Assembly (NCBI GenBank): GCA_963781785.1
Contig: CAWAHD010000005.1
Location: 1,054,001 to 1,118,000, forward strand
DNA: 64,000 nucleotides
Direction: 5' to 3'
DNA from: CAWAHD01 sp963781785
GTDB lineage: Bacteria > Planctomycetota > Planctomycetia > Isosphaerales > Isosphaeraceae
The translations under genes were made by a program, and so were the position numbers. A model generated the notes under the pieces. The model was not told where the DNA came from. It saw nothing but the letters and a program-made list of their open reading frames with translations, and searched no databases. The stretch's first letter is position 1, and each line of letters opens with the position of its first letter. Below are positions 60,182 to 64,000 of this stretch, one piece after another.

Positions 60182-60301
60182 ATGGGCAAAGGTGATCGCC
60201 GATCCAAGCGAGGCAAGATTTTCCGGGGGACCTTTGGCAAGCGCCGTCCCAAGCCGGCTGTGGAACGAAAGCGGGCCAAGGACGCGGCCGCGAAAACCTG
60301 A
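60182..60301 (+). CDS. 30S ribosomal protein bTHX
   Basis: A tiny gene of 39 codons encoding MGKGDRRSKRGKIFRGTFGK, followed by a basic tail. The MGKGD-x2-(S/T)-x-RGKI-(F/W)-RGT-(F/Y)-GK pattern is the bTHX signature, a 30S subunit protein near the head in Thermus and some other bacteria. A GGAG site lies about nine bases upstream of the ATG. It is too short for most gene finders, and overlapping frames on both strands hide it. Confidence 0.88.
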   Translation: MGKGDRRSKRGKIFRGTFGKRRPKPAVERKRAKDAAAKT

Positions 60302-60418
60302 AGGGTCACACGTTTTGTCGCATCGGGCCCTCGCGCTCGACGCACTCGACACCCTGGACTCTCGGGCCGCTCGGCGCCGGGGCAGAAGAGCTAGCCCGGC
60401 GCGTGAACTTCTGGGAGA

Positions 60419-61120
60419 ATGACTGCAACGACGAACCACAAGACGCCGGGCAGGGCTCGTACGGCCATGAGTATTGGGGTCACCAAAGCACAGCAGGCCA
60501 GTGTCGAATACCCCGACAGCGACGGACAGCCCATGTCGGATAACACGCTCCAGTTCAAGTGGATCGTCACGATCAAAGAGGGACTGGAGGCGCAGTTCCG
60601 CAATGCGGCCGATGTCTTCGTGGCCGGGGATCTCTTGTGGTATCCGGAACTCGGCAAGCCGAAGATCCGGACCGCGCCGGATGTGCTGGTCGCGTTCGGT
60701 CGTCCCAAAGGGCACCGTGGGTCGTACAGACAATGGGAAGAGAAGGGAATCGCGCCGCAGGTCGTCTTCGAGGTCCTTTCGCCCGGCAACCGCCAGGTCG
60801 AGACGATCCGGAAGTTCCGCTTCTACGAGCGGTACGGCGTCGAGGAGTATTACCTCTACGACCCGGACAATGGGGACCTGCTGGGCTGGCTGCGAGGTGA
60901 ATCCGGCTTCGACGAGATTGCCGACATGAGCGGGTATACGAGTCCCCGGTTGGGAATCGGCTTCGAGCCCGGCCAAGGAGCCGACAACTTGAGAATCATC
61001 GGGCCGGATGGTGCTCCCTTCGCCACGTATGTCGAGCTCTTCGACGACCGCGAAGCTCAGCGCCAGCGAGCGGAGCGTCTGGCGGCACAACTCCGCGAAC
61101 TGGGAGTGGAGCCCGATTAA
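60419..61120 (+). CDS. Uma2 family endonuclease
   Basis: 233 residues. Motifs are VEYPDSDGQPMSDNTLQ, FVAGDLLWYP, KIRTAPDVLVAFG (Asp of the metal site), PQVVFEVLSPGN and YGVEEYYLYDPDNG, all typical of the Uma2 PD-(D/E)XK family. The C-terminal 20 residues form a charged helix (QRQRAERLAAQLREL). The start is uncertain; a second ATG lies 16 codons downstream. It is only distantly related to the Uma2 at 7.9-8.5 kb. Confidence 0.82.
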   Translation: MTATTNHKTPGRARTAMSIGVTKAQQASVEYPDSDGQPMSDNTLQFKWIVTIKEGLEAQFRNAADVFVAGDLLWYPELGKPKIRTAPDVLVAFGRPKGHRGSYRQWEEKGIAPQVVFEVLSPGNRQVETIRKFRFYERYGVEEYYLYDPDNGDLLGWLRGESGFDEIADMSGYTSPRLGIGFEPGQGADNLRIIGPDGAPFATYVELFDDREAQRQRAERLAAQLRELGVEPD

Positions 61121-61311
61121 TCGATCTGACCGCGAAAAGCCGGGGACGTCGATCGATCACTGAGCTCGGCTCGCAACCGCGAGCGCCTCACCCATTCACC
61201 GTCAATTGACTCGTCGAGTCGATCGGGTTAGGATCCCCGCTGCTCAGGGACGGATCCCGTACAATCGCCCGCCGGCTCGAAAACCGACCCGGCCACGGAG
61301 GGCCGACAGCC

Positions 61312-62292
61312 GTGACTCATCTCTTCGCCGCGACGGGTCCCCGCGTTTTCTTCTTCTTCCTCGCGCTCACCTCGATCCTTGCAACCGCCCACGCCGATCC
61401 GATCTCACCAACTTACACCGTCACCAACCTCGGCTCGGGCGCGATCACCATCACAGCAGCCAATGGCAGCACAGTGCCAGTTGATTACGGTGCGACCAGC
61501 GGGGATCTCGCGACCTTGCTGCCCGCGGCGGCGAACGGTGGACAGATCGTATCCGTATCCAATGGACAGATGGCTTATCCATTCACTCTCACGCCGACCA
61601 CGCCGCTGAATGCCAACACGGGGATCATGACCAGCTTTCCGCTGGCCCAGCTCCCACCGATCAACGGCAATGGCACTTACGGCGATCCGGCGAACGCGTA
61701 CAGCGTTTTGGTCGGGCCCGCGTTGACGAACGCAAACGGAATCGTGGCGGCGATCAATTCGGCGGGGGTCAACGGCCATGAGTCGACCGAGGTTGCCGAG
61801 TACTCGGTGCGGAATCCGAACGGCTCGTGGAGCTCGCCGGTCGTGATCTGGTCGGGGAGCATTCAATACTCTCAGAGCCCCAACGGTGTCGCGATCACAG
61901 GCATCAACAACGCGAACCAGATCATCGGAACGGCGAGCCTCGGTTACGCGGGAGAGTGGAACGCGTTCCTCTACAACGTCAACACGCACACACTGACGAA
62001 CTTGTCGACCCTGCCGGCCCTGACCGGCTATATCAATATCCTGCCGATCGCGATCGACGACCAGGGACGGATCCTGGCCGAAGCCAGCCCGACCCCCGGA
62101 TTTGGGTATACCGAGCAAACCTTTCTCCTGACCCCTGCCGGCGTTACCTCGGAGCCGCTCGCCGCCCCAGTGCCCGAGCCCGGCTCGGCTGCCGTGATGG
62201 CCCTGGTCATGGCGGCCTTCGCCGTCCACCGCATCCACGACCGCCGCAGCCGCCGTCGCTTGCCCGCACGCCAGGACCAAGGTCTGTCGTAG
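61312..62292 (+). CDS. PEP-CTERM protein with HAF-type repeats
   Basis: 326 residues. It starts at a GTG with GGAGG about eleven bases upstream. A signal peptide (VFFFFLALTSILATAHA) precedes a beta-rich body with a HAF-like repeat (ITGINNANQIIGTASLGY and AIDDQGRILAEA). The C-terminal tail is PVPEPGSAAVMALVMAAFAV followed by HRIHDRRSRRR. This is the PEP-CTERM anchor read by exosortase. It is the second such protein in the window. Confidence 0.8.
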   Translation: MTHLFAATGPRVFFFFLALTSILATAHADPISPTYTVTNLGSGAITITAANGSTVPVDYGATSGDLATLLPAAANGGQIVSVSNGQMAYPFTLTPTTPLNANTGIMTSFPLAQLPPINGNGTYGDPANAYSVLVGPALTNANGIVAAINSAGVNGHESTEVAEYSVRNPNGSWSSPVVIWSGSIQYSQSPNGVAITGINNANQIIGTASLGYAGEWNAFLYNVNTHTLTNLSTLPALTGYINILPIAIDDQGRILAEASPTPGFGYTEQTFLLTPAGVTSEPLAAPVPEPGSAAVMALVMAAFAVHRIHDRRSRRRLPARQDQGLS

Positions 62293-62294
62293 AA

Positions 62295-62369
62295 CGGAAT
62301 TCATTCGGTTTCCTGTCGATCCGGCCGCCCGCCGTCCATGAGCGGAATTCATTCCGTTTTCTGATCGAC
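62295..62369. repeat. Short direct repeat pair
   Basis: CGGAATTCATTCGGTTTCCTG at 62295 and CGGAATTCATTCCGTTTTCT at 62343 are near-identical 26-base copies spaced 48 bases apart. Each has GGAAT-TC-ATTC(C) as an imperfect inverted repeat. It lies directly after the PEP-CTERM stop codon. Confidence 0.5.
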
Positions 62370-62489
62370 GATCTCGGTGGATCAGCCGCGATCCTTCGGT
62401 TAGAATCGGCTTGCGTACCGCCTTGGGATCGGGATTCCTCGACACTCGGGCGGGCGAGCGACCTGATCTTCAAATGGAGTGCATGGGCG

Positions 62490-62717
62490 ATGGCGAAATT
62501 ACGGCTGCTCAAGACGGGTCACGGCGATCTCACTCTCGCCGAGTGGGACAAGGATCGACCCGAGACGGTCGCTCAAGCGGAATCGGCATTTGCCGAAAAC
62601 CTCACCGCAGGCCGCGTCGCGTTTCGTCTCGACGGACCGGGCCGCTCGACGCCGATCCGCCAGTTCGAGAAGTCGGCCCCCGAAATCCTGATCGTGCCGG
62701 CCATCCAGGGAGGATGA
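62490..62717 (+). CDS. Hypothetical protein, first gene of an unidentified pair
   Basis: 75 residues that I cannot assign. The sequence starts MAKLRLLKTGHGDLTLAEWD and includes AENLTAGRVAFRLDG, ending ILIVPAIQGG. It reads like a compact alpha/beta domain. A GGAG site lies about eleven bases upstream. It ends 45 bases before a 287-residue unknown protein on the same strand. Small proteins of this look are common in planctomycetes, so I expect the pair to be conserved, but this is not checked. Confidence 0.5.
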   Translation: MAKLRLLKTGHGDLTLAEWDKDRPETVAQAESAFAENLTAGRVAFRLDGPGRSTPIRQFEKSAPEILIVPAIQGG

Positions 62718-62762
62718 ACCAAAGGATGAAGGATGAAGCATGAACGGCGGAAAAGTTGATCC

Positions 62763-63626
62763 ATGATCCGCACGGGATACCTGCGCTGGGAAATCGAGGT
62801 GAGCGACGTCCGCAGCCGGGACGACGCCCAGGCGCGCGAGGTCGTTTTTCTCGCTCGGCCCAGCTTTCGGACCATCCGCGTCCATCGTGCCAGCCACGCC
62901 GATGCAGCCGGGCGATTCGTCCGTGGCGAGGCCACGTATGACAGCGTGCTGCGCAGCCTGAGCCGCGACGGCGGCGAGACCGACGTGCGGGTCGCCGACG
63001 TGGGGCCGAGACCGTTCCGGTACTCCGAAAGCGACCGCTCGGGAATGCCTCGATTCTGGATGGAAAAGCTGCAACGCGAGGTCGACGCATTCGCGCACGA
63101 CGTCGTGCGCGCGGCCGCGTCATTCCCCCAGCTCGTCATTTCCAGCCCCGCGCTCCGGGCTGGTTACGCCCGCCTCGTCGCCTTCGAGATCGTGCGCGTG
63201 ATCGAGGGCAAGAGCCAGCCCCAACCCACCGAAGAAAACGAGCCCATGCGGCTGGACGCGTCGAATTACCAGGAGGGGGTTCCCGAGCTGGTCGCCGCCG
63301 AGCTGGTGCGAAATGTCGTCGAGCCCAAGGAGTTCCACGAATTCTGCCAGTTCGACTGCCTGACGGTGAAAAACGGCGGCAAGTATTACCGCATTCCGCG
63401 CCGGCCGCACTCGCTGATCGAAGTCTGGGACGCGCAGACTCGCCGGGCACTCACGTCCCTGTGCGTCGTCTTTCAGGACCCGGGGATGCCACCGTCGGAT
63501 GAGGTCGTCATGAAGTACCTCCTGGCCAAGCACCAGCCCGAGATCCTCTGGCAGGTCGGAGTGCGGTTCAGCCCGCCCAAGGGGCCATTTGAAGTCGTGC
63601 CCCCGCGGCGCTGGAGCCTCGACTGA
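62763..63626 (+). CDS. Hypothetical protein, second gene of an unidentified pair
   Basis: 287 residues, soluble, with no recognised domain. The N-terminal part (TIRVHRASHADAAGRF, YDSVLRSLSRDGG) is alpha/beta and precedes an alpha-helical stretch (ALRAGYARLVAFEIVRVIEG). The C-terminal part (FDCLTVKNGGKYYRIPRRPH and VEVW-like strands) may form a separate beta domain. It follows the 75-residue gene by 45 bases. The function and family are unknown. Confidence 0.55.
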   Translation: MIRTGYLRWEIEVSDVRSRDDAQAREVVFLARPSFRTIRVHRASHADAAGRFVRGEATYDSVLRSLSRDGGETDVRVADVGPRPFRYSESDRSGMPRFWMEKLQREVDAFAHDVVRAAASFPQLVISSPALRAGYARLVAFEIVRVIEGKSQPQPTEENEPMRLDASNYQEGVPELVAAELVRNVVEPKEFHEFCQFDCLTVKNGGKYYRIPRRPHSLIEVWDAQTRRALTSLCVVFQDPGMPPSDEVVMKYLLAKHQPEILWQVGVRFSPPKGPFEVVPPRRWSLD

Positions 63627-63629
63627 AGA

Positions 63630-64000
63630 TCATGGCTTCTTCTTCGGGGTCGCCGCGCCGCCAGATGACGGCGGATCGGCCAGCAGGATCTCGACGACAT
63701 CGGCAACCAGCACCGGTGTATTCTTTTCATTATCGGTGACCAGGAGCCGGACCTTTCCCGACTGGTCGATGACGACCGAGGTGGGGAATCCCTTGAAGCC
63801 CGGGATCTGGGCGAGCAACTGGTCATTGCCCATCAGGCAACGATAAGGCATCCCCGCGTCGGCGGCGAATTTTTTGACCATCGCGACCGCCTGTTTCTCG
63901 TCGGCGGCGCCGCGTTCATAGGTGAGCCCGAGGATTTCCAGACCACGGCCATGGCGCAATCGATAGAGCCCGCACAGGAAGGGAATGGCTTCGCGACACG
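63630..64000 (-). CDS. TlpA-like thioredoxin family protein, N terminus outside window
   Basis: At least 122 residues of a thioredoxin-like domain, open beyond the window edge. The resolving cysteine of the active site (CREAIPFLCGLYRL) is visible; the first cysteine lies just outside. FKGFPTSVVIDQSGK contains the cis-proline Phe-Pro-Thr that defines the fold. The family reduces disulfides in the periplasm. A C-terminal tail (GGAATPKKKP) follows. Its 3' end is convergent with the hypothetical pair. Confidence 0.8.
   Translation of the reverse strand, partial: CREAIPFLCGLYRLRHGRGLEILGLTYERGAADEKQAVAMVKKFAADAGMPYRCLMGNDQLLAQIPGFKGFPTSVVIDQSGKVRLLVTDNEKNTPVLVADVVEILLADPPSSGGAATPKKKP

Overview
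This GC-rich window comes from a planctomycete, most likely of the Isosphaeraceae type; that placement is inferred from gene content. The markers are two prepilin-like DUF1559 proteins, a DUF1549/DUF1553 plus DUF1501 pair, PEP-CTERM proteins, an LEALESRQLLAG-type N terminus, Uma2 nucleases, PadR/HAAS pairs, and four large Ser/Thr kinases, two of which follow an ECF sigma factor.

Layout: 0.2-5 kb holds a LOG protein, an aspartic protease and the first ECF plus zinc-finger-kinase module. 5-12.5 kb holds a secreted Ig-like protein, a Uma2 nuclease, a PadR/HAAS pair, and a REP-associated transposase whose repeats end a truncated multihaem cytochrome gene. 12.6-25.3 kb holds a kinase-WD40 protein, a small cysteine-rich protein, a PEP-CTERM protein, a CNNM/CBS transporter-like protein, a zinc-ribbon membrane protein and comM. 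25.3-36 kb is accessory: a PadR/HAAS pair between two copies of the comM 3' end, a Panacea-type toxin-antitoxin pair, a class 3 lipase, an FHA-kinase plus TIR-NB-ARC-WD40 operon, and a divergent protein with two nuclease-like domains. 36-49.5 kb has DUF805, a site-2 protease, an alcohol dehydrogenase, the second ECF/kinase-WD40 module, two DUF1559 proteins, two small lipoproteins and a membrane sulfatase. 49.5-64 kb has a phosphatase, mutS, a STAS protein, the DUF1549/DUF1501 pair, the tiny ribosomal protein bTHX, a second Uma2, a PEP-CTERM protein, an unidentified gene pair and a TlpA-like thioredoxin cut by the window edge.

The most interesting stretch is 27-36 kb, which looks like a defence or conflict island. 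Its core is an Apaf-1-like TIR-NB-ARC protein with fourteen WD40 repeats, encoded directly downstream of an FHA-zinc ribbon-kinase gene.

A caution for every reader: about eighteen single-base frameshifts interrupt thirteen genes here, including housekeeping mutS and comM. Several fall in short G or C runs, so most are probably assembly errors. I annotate each interrupted gene as one locus spanning its frames.
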